A program made the translations under genes and the position numbers. The notes beneath the pieces are model-generated. The model was given only the letters and a program-made list of their open reading frames with translations, made no database searches and was not told the DNA's origin. A DNA stretch of 64,000 nucleotides, from contig NZ_PUHY01000004.1 of assembly GCF_002967765.1 (NCBI RefSeq), forward strand, positions 1 through 64,000, given 5' to 3'. Below are positions 45,472 to 54,506 of the stretch, piece by piece (position 1 is the stretch's first letter; each line of letters starts with the position of its first letter). This DNA is from Blastopirellula marina. Lineage in GTDB: Bacteria; Planctomycetota; Planctomycetia; Pirellulales; Pirellulaceae.

Positions 45472-46206
45472 ATGAGCCTGGCCTCGGATCTGAAAGTACT
45501 TTATCACCTGGCAGTCAAACCGGTGCGTGGCAAAAGCCACGCCGAGCGGTTAGACAGCTTCTACAGCGGCCAAGCCGGCGCTTACGACGATTTCCGCAAG
45601 CGTCTGCTCAAGGGACGCGAAGAGATGTACCAGTCGATTCAACCGCCGCAAGACGCGGTCTGGGTCGATATGGGGGGCGGTACCGGATCGAATCTGGAAT
45701 TCATTGCCGATCGAATTCCGAATTTGAAGAAAGCGTACGTCGTCGATCTGGCTTCGTCATTGCTGAAAGTATGCGACGATCGGATCAAAGAACGTGGCTG
45801 GGACAACGTGCAGACCGTCGAAGCAGACGCCACGACCTGGACGCCAGAGGAAGGGACCGCCGACGTGGTGACGTTCTCCTACTCGCTGACGATGATTCCA
45901 GACTGGTTCGCGGCGATCGACAACGCCCTGCGAATCCTCAAGCCAGGCGGGACGATCGGCGTGGTCGATTTCTACGTTTCCCGTAAGTTTCCCGACGAGA
46001 TGATGAAGCGTCATTCCTGGTCGACACGCAGCTTCTGGCCGGTTTGGTTTGCCTCGGACAATGTTTTTCCGTCGCGTGACCATGTTCCCTATTTGCGACG
46101 TCACTTCGAAACGACCAAACTAGAAGAGAACCGAGCCAAGGTTCCTTACCTGCTATGGTTCAAGACGCCGTACTATATCTTCACCGGTACGAAGAAGGAA
46201 AGCTAA
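45472..46206 (+). CDS. btaB: BtaB-like N-methyltransferase
   Basis: A 244-aa SAM-dependent methyltransferase. SD GGAG lies about eight bases before the ATG. Seen: the SAM-binding [43 protein letters not shown], then [58 protein letters not shown]. The [10 protein letters not shown] motif is typical of BtaB/ubiquinone-like methylases acting on an amino lipid. It is co-transcribed with btaA, so it is likely to trimethylate diacylglyceryl-homoserine to DGTS. Confidence 0.87.
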   Translation: MSLASDLKVLYHLAVKPVRGKSHAERLDSFYSGQAGAYDDFRKRLLKGREEMYQSIQPPQDAVWVDMGGGTGSNLEFIADRIPNLKKAYVVDLASSLLKVCDDRIKERGWDNVQTVEADATTWTPEEGTADVVTFSYSLTMIPDWFAAIDNALRILKPGGTIGVVDFYVSRKFPDEMMKRHSWSTRSFWPVWFASDNVFPSRDHVPYLRRHFETTKLEENRAKVPYLLWFKTPYYIFTGTKKES

Positions 46207-46274
46207 GCGGCGCGATTTAGTCCGTGTCCGCTCGATCTCCCCGCAACGCATTTTAGAAACGAAACAGCAAAGTC

Positions 46275-46940
46275 ATGGCGAAATCGGTTCTCTCACCATC
46301 CTTCCTGTTTCAATATGCCGTTCCGCTCAACTATCGCGAAAAGATCTGGCACGAACGTCCGCTCGGTTACACCGACGATTACAAGCTGCGCGGCTTTGGT
46401 GAACTCGACGGCCGCAAGCAATTCGCCGACGTACGTGGCGGATGGAACGAACGTGGCGTCTCGTTCTCGGTGCTTGTCACGGGGAAACGCCAGCCTGTCT
46501 GGTGCCGGGAAAGCCGCGTTGATGAAAGTGACGGATTTCAAATCTGGATTGATACGCGCGCCACGCACAATGTCCACCGTGCGACCCGCTTCTGCCATCG
46601 ATTTGTCTTCCTGCCGATTGGCGCCGGACCGAGCTATCGCGATCCGGTCGGCGACCAAATGCTGATCAACCGCGCGCGAGAGAATGCCAACCCCGTGCGT
46701 CCTGGCGATTTGCGCGTCCGCGGAACGCTGACCAAAGATGGCTATCTGCTGGAATGCTGTGTGCCGGCAACCAGCCTGACTGGTTACGATCCCAGCGAGT
46801 ACGACCGACTGGGCTTCTTCTACGCGGTGATGGATCGCGAGTTAGGCTGGCAAACGCAAAGCGTCAGCACGCAGTTTCCCATCGACGAAGACCCCAGCAT
46901 CTGGACAACGCTCGAACTCACGCGGCCCGCTAAGAAGTAA
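46275..46940 (+). CDS. Hypothetical protein with CBM9-like fold
   Basis: A 221-aa cytoplasmic-looking protein (no signal peptide). The pattern FADVRGGWNERGVSFSVLVTGKRQP, then ESDGFQIWIDTRATHNVHRATRFCHRFVFLP, a variable loop, and RVRGTLTKDGYLLECCVPATSLTGYDPSEYDRLGFFYAVMDRELG resembles the CBM9/DOMON-like beta sandwich found in planctomycete carbohydrate-related proteins. It sits after btaB on the same strand (68-base gap), but a link to lipid synthesis is not obvious. I do not recognise a named family. Confidence 0.72.
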   Translation: MAKSVLSPSFLFQYAVPLNYREKIWHERPLGYTDDYKLRGFGELDGRKQFADVRGGWNERGVSFSVLVTGKRQPVWCRESRVDESDGFQIWIDTRATHNVHRATRFCHRFVFLPIGAGPSYRDPVGDQMLINRARENANPVRPGDLRVRGTLTKDGYLLECCVPATSLTGYDPSEYDRLGFFYAVMDRELGWQTQSVSTQFPIDEDPSIWTTLELTRPAKK

Positions 46941-46948
46941 CGCGTCGA

Positions 46949-48574
46949 CTAAAAGTCACGCAAGATCTCAACCGCCGCATTCTTTCCGCAAGCGCCCATC
47001 ACGCCGCCACCTGGATGGCTGGCCGCACCGCAAAGGTACAGTCCCTTCACCGGCGTTCGGTGGTCGGCCCAGCCAGCGATAGGCCGCGTGGCAAACAGTT
47101 GGTGGAAGTTCATCGCCCCTTGCATGATATTGCCGCCGGTCAGTCCGTACACCCGTTCCAGGTCGAGCGGCGAAAGGACCTGGCGATGCATGATCGCCCC
47201 AGGCACGTTGGGAGCGTACTCCCCAATCTTAGCCACGCAGCGGTCGGCAAACGATTCCTTGATGTCGTCCCAATTCGCGTCCCGCAATTGGTAAGGAGCA
47301 TACTGCACGAAGATCGACAGAATATGCTTCCCATCGGGCGCGATCGTCTTGTCGACCGAAGTCGGCATAGTCATTTCCAGGATCGGCTCTTCGCTCGGCT
47401 TGCCATACTTGGCGTCGTCATAAGCTCGCTCGATGTAGTCCATCGTCGGCGAGATATGCATCGTCCCGCGGTGAATCGGACTCAATCCTTGACCGGGGTA
47501 AGCGGTGAACTGGGGCGGTTCGGCAAGCGCGAGGTTGATCTTGGCGGACGCCGAAGCGTAGTCGAGGTTCGAGATCGCGCGCAGGAATTCAGCCGGCAAC
47601 TGATCGGGCGAGAGGAATTTGCGGAAGGTGAGATTGGCATCGACGCTCGAAGCGACCACTTTCGCTTCGTACGTTGTCCCGTCGACTAGTTCCACTCCTT
47701 GCGCGCCACGTTCGTTGGTATGAATCTTCTGCACTGGGGCTTCGCGGACAATCGTCACGCCCATCTCTTCGCAGGTCTTCGCCAAGGAAGCTGCAATACC
47801 ACCCATGCCCCCTTCAACAAAGCCCCACACACCTCGCTTGCCGCCTGCTTCCCCCATCACGTGATGCAGCAGGACGTACGCAGTACCAGGGGCCGAGATC
47901 GAGGCGAACGCGCCAATGATCGCGTCGGTCGCCAAGGTGGCTCGCAGTGGTTCGCTCTCGAACCATCGTTCCAAGATCGGTCGGGCCGCCCCTGCGAGCA
48001 GTTCAAGGGCCTCTGGAATCTCGCTTCCTAGCTTGCCAAAGTCTTGATAGAAGCCCCACAGCCGCGACATATCGCGGAATTTCTTGGTCAATGGGATGCT
48101 GCGCCAATCTTTGGGCATCGGCAGCGGGTCAGGTGCCGTCTTCATCAAGATCGGTTCAACGACTGCTGCGATTCTTTCGAGCAGCTCGTTGTACAGCGGA
48201 TACTGCTCGGCATCTCGCTTGCTGAACTTCGAGATCTCTTTCGTGTTCGAATCGACATCGTGCCCCAGCAGCAAGTACTGTCCCTCTGGGGTCGGCGTGA
48301 AGGAACAAGGATCCCGCGGCAAGATTTTGAGGCCGTTTTGTTTTAGCTTCAAATCGTGAATGATCTCTGGCAGCAGCAAGCTTACCACGTACGATGCGGT
48401 CGATACCTTGAAGCCAGGCCACAGTTCTTCCGTCGTCGAACAGCCTCCTAGTACATGACGCCGTTCGAGGACCGCCACTTTCTTGCCCGCCTTGGCCAGG
48501 TAGGCAGCCGTGATCAGGCCGTTATGACCGGCGCCGATGACGACGCAATCGTAGTTGCCGCCGCTGGATGCCAT
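46949..48574 (-). CDS. FAD-dependent oxidoreductase, PYROXD2/phytoene-dehydrogenase-like
   Basis: A 541-aa flavoprotein. Rossmann motif YDCVVIGAGHNGLITAAYLAKAGKKVAVLERRHVLGGCSTTEELWPGFKVST near the N-terminus. The C-terminal FAD motif GLYLCGAASHPGGGVMGACGKNAAVEIL matches CrtI-type enzymes. WGFVEGGMGGIAASLAKTCEEMGVTIV and LSPLDLERVYGLTGGNIMQGAMNFHQLF are typical of PYROXD2-like proteins. There are no carotenoid genes nearby, so a role in carotenoid desaturation is not favoured. The substrate is unknown. It is convergent with the preceding gene. Confidence 0.9.
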   Translation of the reverse strand: MASSGGNYDCVVIGAGHNGLITAAYLAKAGKKVAVLERRHVLGGCSTTEELWPGFKVSTASYVVSLLLPEIIHDLKLKQNGLKILPRDPCSFTPTPEGQYLLLGHDVDSNTKEISKFSKRDAEQYPLYNELLERIAAVVEPILMKTAPDPLPMPKDWRSIPLTKKFRDMSRLWGFYQDFGKLGSEIPEALELLAGAARPILERWFESEPLRATLATDAIIGAFASISAPGTAYVLLHHVMGEAGGKRGVWGFVEGGMGGIAASLAKTCEEMGVTIVREAPVQKIHTNERGAQGVELVDGTTYEAKVVASSVDANLTFRKFLSPDQLPAEFLRAISNLDYASASAKINLALAEPPQFTAYPGQGLSPIHRGTMHISPTMDYIERAYDDAKYGKPSEEPILEMTMPTSVDKTIAPDGKHILSIFVQYAPYQLRDANWDDIKESFADRCVAKIGEYAPNVPGAIMHRQVLSPLDLERVYGLTGGNIMQGAMNFHQLFATRPIAGWADHRTPVKGLYLCGAASHPGGGVMGACGKNAAVEILRDF

Positions 48575-48728
48575 GGGCGAACGATTCCTTGTTCAAGGTG
48601 AGAAGCCGTGAGTTGATCTGCTATCAACTAACAGTTCGCCCTTTGCGACTGGAAAAGTTTACCGCGATAGCGTCGATCGGCGTGATCGGAACAATCCGAA
48701 CAAGTGCAGCCCCCAGAAGGTAGTCTGC

Positions 48729-49142
48729 CTAGCTGCTGACAAACAGTCGACCGATTTGCATCCCGAGTAGAATGGCCGCGACTCCCAAGAACACATTCAG
48801 CAACACATTGGCAGCGGCGAAGTAGATTTTGCCGTGGGGTGCATTCTCGTACAGCAGCACCGTTTCAAAGCCAAACGTTGAGAAGGTCGTGAACGAGCCG
48901 AGCAGTCCGGACAATAGAATCGTTCGCCATTCCTGCGTGATCAGCTCGTGATGATGGCCAAGATAGCCCAGGCAGCCAAAGATCAAACAGCCTAGCACGT
49001 TGACCGTTAGCGTGCCCATCGGAAACTTGACTGATGTTTCGTCCGGCAGGAATCCTTGTACGAAACCGCCTAGATAAACGCGAGCCAAAGCGCCCATCGC
49101 TCCGAACGCGGCGATGCTTAAAATCAGTTGAATCTTCGGCAT
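48729..49142 (-). CDS. crcB: Fluoride efflux channel CrcB
   Basis: 137 aa from the ATG of MPKIQLILSIAAFGAMGALARVYLGG at 49142; four extra residues are possible. Four TM segments and the Fluc signature GSFTTFSTFGFETV are visible, with TLTVNVLGCLIFGCLGYL as the second conserved helix. It expels fluoride passively. The gap to the upstream gene (49143-49191) is short and holds no riboswitch I can confirm. Confidence 0.92.
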   Translation of the reverse strand: MPKIQLILSIAAFGAMGALARVYLGGFVQGFLPDETSVKFPMGTLTVNVLGCLIFGCLGYLGHHHELITQEWRTILLSGLLGSFTTFSTFGFETVLLYENAPHGKIYFAAANVLLNVFLGVAAILLGMQIGRLFVSS

Positions 49143-49191
49143 GCTGCTGGCCACATCTCTTTCGGTGTCACTTCCCGGTCAGGCTCTCAGC

Positions 49192-49743
49192 CTAGCCGAT
49201 TGCCTGCTCTCTGGCGAGCGTAATCAACATCGAGGGGGGCATCTTCTCCACGCCAGCGTGCCGCAGCATGTTCACGGCTTGGGCGGTCGTGTACTGGGCA
49301 TGCGTGCAAACATGCAGCAGCACATCCATGGCTGAGGCACCGATGACTTGTCCTTGGAAACTGCTGGAACTCTTCTTGTAGATCGTTTCGTTTAGCTGTT
49401 CTGGTGTTAGCTTTGCCAGATAGTCGCCCCACCGAGCGTCGAGTTCCTTCCAGCGAGCAAACAGTTCCGCCGTGTCCTGAGCGGCCCCTTCCCCTTCCTG
49501 GTTACCCGGCAGTTTGCCGACCACATCGCCAGGGGCCAGGGTTTCAACCACGCCGCACAATGCTTCCAGCCAAACGTACTCGGCGGCGAACAAGTGACAC
49601 AGCGTTTTCCACAGGGTGCCTTGCCCAATCTTGTGCGGCTGGTGAAGCTGCTCGTCACTCAGCGAGCGACACGCGTCCATCAAGTGACCATTGGTCCAGC
49701 GGCGATGTTCGTGCAAGCGGAGAATCGGAGTGACGGCGTTCAT
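49192..49743 (-). CDS. DinB family protein
   Basis: A 183-aa four-helix protein of the DinB/YfiT metal-binding fold. The second of two tandem ATGs (49743) is preferred because AGGGG lies five bases ahead. Histidines seen at the expected spacing are in TLCHLFAAEYVWLEALCG and DVLLHVCTHAQYTTAQAVNML, typical of the three-His metal site. The family includes damage-induced proteins and thiol transferases (bacillithiol, mycothiol). The specific activity is unknown. Confidence 0.85.
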   Translation of the reverse strand: MNAVTPILRLHEHRRWTNGHLMDACRSLSDEQLHQPHKIGQGTLWKTLCHLFAAEYVWLEALCGVVETLAPGDVVGKLPGNQEGEGAAQDTAELFARWKELDARWGDYLAKLTPEQLNETIYKKSSSSFQGQVIGASAMDVLLHVCTHAQYTTAQAVNMLRHAGVEKMPPSMLITLAREQAIG

Positions 49744-49760
49744 CATGTCCCCTGATGTTC

Positions 49761-49795
49761 ATAAAAAAAACGGCCCCGGGGATTCCAGGGCCGTT
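49761..49795 (-). terminator. Rho-independent terminator after pgk
   Basis: AACGGCCC (49769-49776) pairs with GGGCCGTT (49788-49795). On the minus strand the stem is followed by a run of eight T. It lies 30 bases beyond the pgk stop (49825). Confidence 0.9.
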
Positions 49796-49824
49796 CTGAT
49801 TTATCCATAGCGGTCCTGGGGCGA

Positions 49825-51012
49825 TTACTTGTCGTCCAAGATATCAACCGCCTTGAAAGCTTGGCCTTCCAGCATCGAGAGGCTGGCACCGCCACCAGTC
49901 GAAACGTGCGTGACCTTGTCGGCCAGACCGAACTGACCAATCGCCGCGGCACTGTCACCACCACCAATGATGCTGATCGCGTCGGAAGCAGCGATCGCAT
50001 CGGCTACTGCGCGGGTACCAGCGTCGAATGGAGGCATCTCGAACACACCCATAGGTCCGTTCCAGACGACCGTCTTGGCGTCGGTAACCAATTGAGCGTA
50101 CAGCTTGGCGGTTTCAGGACCGATGTCGAGGCCTTCGTACTCGTCCGGAATTTCACCAGACTTAACGGTAACTTTATTGCAGTCGCCACTGAAGTCGTCG
50201 CCGCAGTGGGTATCGACGGGGAGGACCAGCTTGTCACCGCCTGCTTCGATCAATTCCTTAGCAAGCTCGACTTTGTCTTTTTCGACCAGGCTCTTACCGA
50301 CCTTACCACCTTGGGCCAGCGAGAAGGTGTAAGCCATGGCCCCGCCGATCAGCACCTTGTCGCAGATGCCCAGCAGATTCTTGATGACCATGATCTTATC
50401 GGAGACCTTGGCACCGCCCAGGATCGCGACGAACGGACGCTTTGGGTTGCCGATTGCGTCGGAGAGGTAAGTGATTTCCTTTTCGACCAGGAAGCCGACG
50501 ACCTTCGGCTTATCGCCCATCGCTTCCGGCACGGCAACCATCGAGGCATCGGTACGGTGGCAGGTACCAAACGCGTCGTTGCAGTAGATGTCGGCGAATG
50601 CGGCCAGCTTGCCAGCGAACTCGGCGTCCCCCTTCTTTTCGCCCTTTTCAAAGCGAAGATTCTCGAGCACAACCACGCCACCATCGGACAAAGCAGCTAC
50701 CTTTGCGGCGGCGTCGTCACCTACGGTGTCGCTGGCGAAAGCGACCTCTTTGCTTAGGATCTCGCCCAGTCGCTTGGCAGCCGGAGCGAGGCTGTATTTC
50801 GAGTTGTCGGCACCGGGCTCGGGACGACCCAGGTGGCTCATCAGAATCAACTGGCCGCCACGATCAACGACCGATTTGATCGAAGGAATCGCCATTTCGA
50901 TGCGGCGATCGTCGGTAATTTTGCCGTTGTCGTCGAGGGGGACATTGAAGTCGACTCGCATCAGGACTTTCTTGCCACTGACATCGACGTCGGCGATCGA
51001 TAGCTTTGCCAT
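49825..51012 (-). CDS. pgk: Phosphoglycerate kinase
   Basis: A 395-aa glycolytic enzyme (1,3-bisphosphoglycerate + ADP to 3-phosphoglycerate + ATP). Signature [56 protein letters not shown], and the C-terminal [26 protein letters not shown] and [37 protein letters not shown]. It is a single-gene transcript with its own terminator. 3-Phosphoglycerate is also the acceptor used by the GpgS-like enzyme further along the window. Confidence 0.97.
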   Translation of the reverse strand: MAKLSIADVDVSGKKVLMRVDFNVPLDDNGKITDDRRIEMAIPSIKSVVDRGGQLILMSHLGRPEPGADNSKYSLAPAAKRLGEILSKEVAFASDTVGDDAAAKVAALSDGGVVVLENLRFEKGEKKGDAEFAGKLAAFADIYCNDAFGTCHRTDASMVAVPEAMGDKPKVVGFLVEKEITYLSDAIGNPKRPFVAILGGAKVSDKIMVIKNLLGICDKVLIGGAMAYTFSLAQGGKVGKSLVEKDKVELAKELIEAGGDKLVLPVDTHCGDDFSGDCNKVTVKSGEIPDEYEGLDIGPETAKLYAQLVTDAKTVVWNGPMGVFEMPPFDAGTRAVADAIAASDAISIIGGGDSAAAIGQFGLADKVTHVSTGGGASLSMLEGQAFKAVDILDDK

Positions 51013-51113
51013 TTTGGATCTAAGCTCCCGGTTAGTACGTTTTTCTTATTTGCTGGTAAACCGCCAATGTACCGTCTGCCAGGACATCGCAAAAGATGAC
51101 GCCCCCGGACAGA

Positions 51114-53306
51114 CTAGGGGGACTTTGTCCGCAGTAATCGAAGACTATTGGCAATTACCGCAAGTGAGACGCCAGTATCGGCCAGAATGGCCAGCCACAA
51201 GTTCGACCAGCCGAACATCGCCAGCAATACGAAAACCACCTTGATCGCCAGGGCGGCGGCAATGTTTTGCTTGATGAGCCATAACGTGCGTCGCCCATGC
51301 GCGATCAACCATGGCAGCTTTTCGATTTCGTCCGACATTAGCGCTACGTCGGCCGTTTCGATCGCCGTGTCACTTCCCACGGCTCCCATGGCCACCCCCA
51401 CATCTGCCGCGGCCAACGCGGGACCATCGTTGATGCCGTCGCCAACCATGGCAACCAACTGATGCTTATCACGCAGCCGAGTAACGGCGTCGATCTTGTC
51501 TTCGGGAAGCTGTTCCGCTTTCCAGGCATCGACTCCCACTTCTTCCGCGACCTGCTGCACCACTTCGGTTCGATCGCCTGAGATCAGCTCGACCGGACGC
51601 ACGTCCAGCTCATGCAGCCGCTCAACGGCATGGACGGCCGTGTCGCGAAGTTGATCTTCCAGACGCAACGTCGCCAGCAAGGTATCGCCTCGACCAAGAA
51701 TAACGACGTTCGCGGCGGCTTCGCTCAATTGCTGATCGCTGATGCCTCGCTCTTGCGCTAGGCGAGCACTACCGAGCCAGATCTCTTCCCCATTGACTTG
51801 GCCAGTGATGCCGCGACCAGGGATTTCGTTCACCTCAGACGAATCGACATGCTGGACGTTTGCTTCCTTTGCATAACGCAAAATCGCGCGCGCAATCGGG
51901 TGGGTGCTGTGTTGCTGCAAGCTGGCAGCGATCGCCAAGGCCTCGTCTTCCGACATGCCGTTGAAACTGGTGACCTTGGTAACGGAAGGCGTTCCCGTGG
52001 TAAGGGTGCCCGTTTTGTCGAGCACGATGGCGTTCACCTTCGCCAAGGTTTCCAGCGAAAGACCACCTTTCACCAGCACGCCATTTCGTGCGGCCGCGGT
52101 CAAAGCCGAGACAATGCTGACCGGCGTGGAAATCACCAGGGCACACGGGCAAGCGATCACCAGCAGCACCAAGCCGTTGTAAAACCATTGGCCTGCCGTC
52201 TCGACCGACCAGCCCTGGATAGTCGGGGGAACGATCATCACGGCGACCGCCAGCAGCATCATAGTTGGCGTGTAATAGCGGGCAAACTGATCGACCCATT
52301 GCTCGCTCGGAGCGCGGCGCTGATAGGCCTGATCGATCAAGCGGACAATGCGATCCAGCAAGGTCGACCCGGCCGTTCCTTGCACGCGGAATTCGAGGCT
52401 ACCACTTCCGTTAATCGTCCCGGCGTAAACCGGATCGCCGGGTTCCTTTTCAACGGGAACGGACTCGCCGGTAATCGGAGCCTGATCGACCGCTGATACA
52501 CCAGAAACCACCTCGCCATCCAGCGGAACCCGTTCGCCAGGGCGGACACTGCAAATATCCCCGTCGACGATCTCGTCCGTGGCGACTTCTTCAAATTCGC
52601 CAGATTCGCTTTTCCGCCGCGCGGTATCTGGGGCCAGCGACATTAAAGATTGAATGGAATTTCGTGCGCGGGCGACACTTCGCTGCTCGAGAACTTCCGA
52701 CAACGTGAACAGAAACGTCACCATCGCGGCTTCGAAGGTTTCGCCGAGGAAGATCGCACCGGCGACGGCGACCGTCATCAGTACGTTCATATCGGCTGTC
52801 AGTCGCAGCACCGATTTCCAGGCCTTCGGCAAGATCCAGCGAATTCCCAGCCCGATCGAGATCAGGTAGAGAAACATCGGGAGGAACGAGATCGTATGGG
52901 CGTCGTCGCCGTAGCCAAAGATCGCAGCTGGCGTTCCCGCTTCCCAAGCCTGTGCGATCACCGCCACCAGCAGGAAAGCGCCACTTCGAACGAGGGCGCG
53001 TTCGCGTTGCTTGCCAGTCTTGGCCGCGGGGGGCGTGGCCTCTTGGGGGGCGTCTTCGGCAACCGGTTGCGCGGTCATGCCTAGCGACTTCACGGCGTCG
53101 ATCAGGCTAGGGACGTTCCATTTCGCCTGGTCGTAGTAAACATCCATCCGCCCCCGCATGACATCGAAATCAAGCCGATCGATCCCTGGCTTGCTGGACA
53201 GACCCTCGGTCAGGATACGGGCTTCCTCAGCGCAATCAAGTTCGGCCACCTGTAGGCATACCTGGGTGCTGGTGGCGGGCGAGTCACTAGGTGAAGACTC
53301 ATACAT
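51114..53306 (-). CDS. Heavy-metal P-type ATPase, Zn/Cd exporter type
   Basis: A 730-aa P1B-ATPase. A heavy-metal-associated domain (residues about 15-85) has DCAEEA in place of the usual CxxC, as some Zn ATPases do. TM region with the CPCALVIS metal site, TGES in the actuator domain (APITGESVPVEKE), phosphorylation DKTGTLTTGTPS, HP in QQHSTHPIARAIL, and GDGINDGPALAAADVGVAMG. The last helices (NLWLAILADTGVSLAVIANSLRLLR) fit Zn2+/Cd2+/Pb2+ exporters. It is divergent from a ZIP transporter, with inverted repeats between them. Confidence 0.93.
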   Translation of the reverse strand: MYESSPSDSPATSTQVCLQVAELDCAEEARILTEGLSSKPGIDRLDFDVMRGRMDVYYDQAKWNVPSLIDAVKSLGMTAQPVAEDAPQEATPPAAKTGKQRERALVRSGAFLLVAVIAQAWEAGTPAAIFGYGDDAHTISFLPMFLYLISIGLGIRWILPKAWKSVLRLTADMNVLMTVAVAGAIFLGETFEAAMVTFLFTLSEVLEQRSVARARNSIQSLMSLAPDTARRKSESGEFEEVATDEIVDGDICSVRPGERVPLDGEVVSGVSAVDQAPITGESVPVEKEPGDPVYAGTINGSGSLEFRVQGTAGSTLLDRIVRLIDQAYQRRAPSEQWVDQFARYYTPTMMLLAVAVMIVPPTIQGWSVETAGQWFYNGLVLLVIACPCALVISTPVSIVSALTAAARNGVLVKGGLSLETLAKVNAIVLDKTGTLTTGTPSVTKVTSFNGMSEDEALAIAASLQQHSTHPIARAILRYAKEANVQHVDSSEVNEIPGRGITGQVNGEEIWLGSARLAQERGISDQQLSEAAANVVILGRGDTLLATLRLEDQLRDTAVHAVERLHELDVRPVELISGDRTEVVQQVAEEVGVDAWKAEQLPEDKIDAVTRLRDKHQLVAMVGDGINDGPALAAADVGVAMGAVGSDTAIETADVALMSDEIEKLPWLIAHGRRTLWLIKQNIAAALAIKVVFVLLAMFGWSNLWLAILADTGVSLAVIANSLRLLRTKSP

Positions 53307-53344
53307 TCGGAAGTGCTTTCCGTGACAAGGCTTACAAAAACAGA

Positions 53345-53364
53345 GCGTTACCGAATCGTAACGC
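53345..53364. promoter_or_regulatory. Inverted repeat upstream of the metal ATPase
   Basis: GCGTTAC (53345-53351) and GTAACGC (53358-53364) are exact inverted copies around a six-base spacer, about 40-60 bases upstream of the ATPase start. It has the size and symmetry of a metalloregulator operator. The cognate regulator is not in the window. Confidence 0.5.
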
Positions 53365-53392
53365 CCAAAACGTGCCGGTCAAAGGGCGGTTA

Positions 53393-53416
53393 GCACTTGG
53401 CAGCGGAACCAAGTGC
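53393..53416. promoter_or_regulatory. Second inverted repeat in the ATPase-ZIP gap
   Basis: GCACTTGG (53393-53400) and CCAAGTGC (53409-53416), exact arms with an eight-base loop, midway between the two divergent metal-transport genes. It may be an operator shared by both or a leader hairpin. No T-tract follows, so it is not a terminator. Confidence 0.45.
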
Positions 53417-53493
53417 ATCTAAGCTGAATCGTTTCCCCAAGCCGTACAGATGCGATTAGGGGAATAACCTTTGTTTTGGGTGTAATCGTCCAC

Positions 53494-54498
53494 ATGGTTT
53501 CGATCGCGTTGATTGTCATCTATTGCGTGCTAATCATCGCCGCTTCCCTACTGGGGGGATGGCTGCCGATGATCGTGCGCCTGACGCACACGCGAATGCA
53601 ACTGTTGATGAGCTTCGTGGGCGGGCTGATGCTGGGTGTTGCGATACTGCATATGCTGCCGCACGGGATCATCGACGGCGGATCGGTCGAGTGGGGAATG
53701 GGCGCGTTGCTGCTGGGGCTGATGACCACCTTCCTATTGATGCGGCTGTTTCATTTTCATGAACATGCCCCGGTCGAGGTCGACTACCCCAGCAAGGTCG
53801 CCGGCGATCATCAGCATGGCGGCCACCAGCACTGCGATCATGATCACGGCGATCATGATCATGGGGGCCACGACCACGATGGCCACGATCACGATGGTGG
53901 CCATTCACACCAACCGGTCGCACACACCGCGCACGGGCATGCTCATTCGCACGCCGCTCCTAACTCGGAAATGCGATGGCTGGGCGTGTTTCTCGGGTTG
54001 TCACTCCATACGTTTCTGGATGGAATCGCCCTGGCGGCTGGCGTTTCGGCGGCCGGACATCACGAGTCGACTTCGGTCGTGGTTGGTTTGGGGGTGTTCC
54101 TGGGAATCTTCCTGCACAAACCGCTGGATGCCCTTTCGATCACGGTGATCATGCGTCGAAGCAACTGGCCGGTCAGTACGATTACGATCGTGAACCTGGG
54201 CTATGCCCTCATGTGCCCGCTGGGGGTAATGTTGTTCTTCATGGGCTACAACGGCTTGGAGACCTCCAAGCAGTTTATGATTGGGATGGCCCTCTGCTTC
54301 TCGGCTGGTGTCTTTCTGTGTATCTCGCTGGCCGATATCTTGCCGGAAGTTCAGTTTCACTCGCACGACAAGGGAAAGCTGACGGTCGTGCTGCTGTTGG
54401 GCGTCTTGCTCGCTTATCTGATTGGTTTCACCGAGCCTGGCATGCACAAGCATGAAGACAGCGTACCAGTCGAAATGATCGAAGCAAAGCAGCAGTAA
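53494..54498 (+). CDS. ZIP family metal transporter with His-rich loop
   Basis: 334 aa from the ATG at 53494. A TTG 18 bases upstream is nearer to AGGGGA and may be the start. TM segments at the ends flank a loop (about residues 88-155) with more than 20 histidines (HQHGGHQHCDHDHGDHDH and following). The ZIP core is visible in LGLSLHTFLDGIALAAGVSA and LGVFLGIFLHKPLDALSITVIM, the two metal-coordinating helices with HT-x-x-DG and HK-x-x-D, and GMALCFSAGVFLCISLADILPEVQFH. Zinc or similar divalent cations are the likely substrate. It is divergent from the P-type ATPase, so both transporters may share metal-dependent control. Confidence 0.88.
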   Translation: MVSIALIVIYCVLIIAASLLGGWLPMIVRLTHTRMQLLMSFVGGLMLGVAILHMLPHGIIDGGSVEWGMGALLLGLMTTFLLMRLFHFHEHAPVEVDYPSKVAGDHQHGGHQHCDHDHGDHDHGGHDHDGHDHDGGHSHQPVAHTAHGHAHSHAAPNSEMRWLGVFLGLSLHTFLDGIALAAGVSAAGHHESTSVVVGLGVFLGIFLHKPLDALSITVIMRRSNWPVSTITIVNLGYALMCPLGVMLFFMGYNGLETSKQFMIGMALCFSAGVFLCISLADILPEVQFHSHDKGKLTVVLLLGVLLAYLIGFTEPGMHKHEDSVPVEMIEAKQQ

Positions 54499-54506
54499 GC
54501 GTGCGT

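Noticed and set aside
49143-49191. Fluoride or TPP riboswitch ahead of crcB
   Set aside because: The leader has GGCTGAGA-like and GTGACACC-like stretches but does not form the fluoride riboswitch consensus. The gap is also too short.
51070-51125. Inverted repeat CGGACA/TGTCCG at the end of the metal ATPase gene
   Set aside because: A six-base stem with a long loop and no T-tract on the minus strand, so there is not enough support to call a terminator.
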